Source of the DNA: Acidobacteriota bacterium
GTDB taxonomy: Bacteria; Acidobacteriota; Terriglobia; Acidiferrales; UBA7541
Length of the DNA: 13,960 bases
Assembly: GCA_003224195.1 (NCBI GenBank)
Contig: QHYP01000109.1
Span: 1,623 to 15,582, forward strand
Direction of reading: 5' to 3'
Shown: piece after piece, positions 13,819-13,960 of the stretch
Position numbering within the stretch: the stretch's first letter is position 1
Layout of the letters: every line of letters starts with the position of its first letter
Program-made: the position numbers and the translations under genes
Notes under the pieces: generated by a model
The model's database searches: none
Told to the model about the DNA's origin: nothing
Seen by the model: the letters and a program-made list of their open reading frames with translations, nothing else

Positions 13819-13960
13819 CTAGTGCGGAATGGCGGCGCGCCAGCGCAGGGAGACGCGCTCCATGCGCTCGAGAGCGTCTTCGAGGACATGGCGCGAGCTG
13901 ACGAGCGAGAAGCGCAGAAAATTCTTCCCGGAGGGACCGAAGGCCGCTCCAGCGATGCCC
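13819..13960 (-). CDS. C-terminal end of a class I/II PLP-dependent aminotransferase (partial)
   Basis: The last 46 codons and TAG stop (13821-13819) are visible; the rest runs off the right edge. The translation GIAGAAFGPSGKNFLRFSLV, then SSRHVLEDALERMERVS, fits the end of fold-type I aminotransferases. There a Gly-x-x-Phe-Gly loop is followed by an Arg-containing strand (FLRFSL) whose Arg binds the substrate carboxylate, and then a C-terminal helix. The substrate (alanine, aspartate, tyrosine or other) cannot be told from this piece. Confidence 0.75.
   Translation of the reverse strand, partial: GIAGAAFGPSGKNFLRFSLVSSRHVLEDALERMERVSLRWRAAIPH

Overview
The window looks like chromosomal DNA from an Acidobacteriota (Acidobacteria) species. 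It is GC-rich and carries a GWxTD-domain lipoprotein/secreted protein. It also has a DUF1028 Ntn-hydrolase, a PA2779/PA2778-type gene pair, and a large YVTN-propeller/phosphoesterase fusion of the kind common in that phylum. No tRNA, rRNA, CRISPR, transposase or phage gene is visible. The taxonomic call is inference from gene content.

Layout. At the left edge (1-1776) two genes run leftwards: a GWxTD-domain protein with a clear sigma70-type promoter, and 6 bp after its stop the first 24 codons of another exported protein. A 407-bp divergent region then leads to a rightward DUF1028 gene with a C-terminal peptidoglycan-binding-like segment and a TPR-like tail (2184-3191). It is followed by a compact palindromic element (3270-3376) lying between convergent genes. 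A small leftward conserved hypothetical (3441-3740) is divergent from an EcsC-family gene (3885-4565). Next comes an exported Cys-rich PCYCGC-type protein (4669-5148).

The most system-like part is 5200-7944. A good promoter precedes a DUF6627/PA2779-like small membrane protein, a C39-like cysteine peptidase (PA2778-like), and a GTGA-overlapping gene that joins N-terminal TPRs to a BamA/Omp85-like beta-barrel C-terminus. That last gene is broken by a frameshift at a (CG)5 run, and one extra CG would restore a 566-codon reading frame. An envelope-associated peptidase/outer-membrane protein module is the likely interpretation.

To the right lie an isoprenylcysteine-methyltransferase-like membrane protein (8040-8462) and a leftward Spy/CpxP-like exported protein (8531-8929). 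Divergent from the latter, with a symmetric pair of putative -10 elements between them, is a protein with a HELCE motif (9031-9816). The leftward YVTN-propeller/phosphoesterase (9850-13098) contains a perfect in-frame 303-bp tandem duplication that adds 101 residues to the propeller. A leftward cupin (13295-13666) and the C-terminal end of a class I/II aminotransferase (13819-13960) close the window.

Most of the products are predicted to be exported or membrane-bound, so the neighbourhood is mainly envelope biology. Only the 5200-7944 cassette shows real operon-style coupling with a functional theme.
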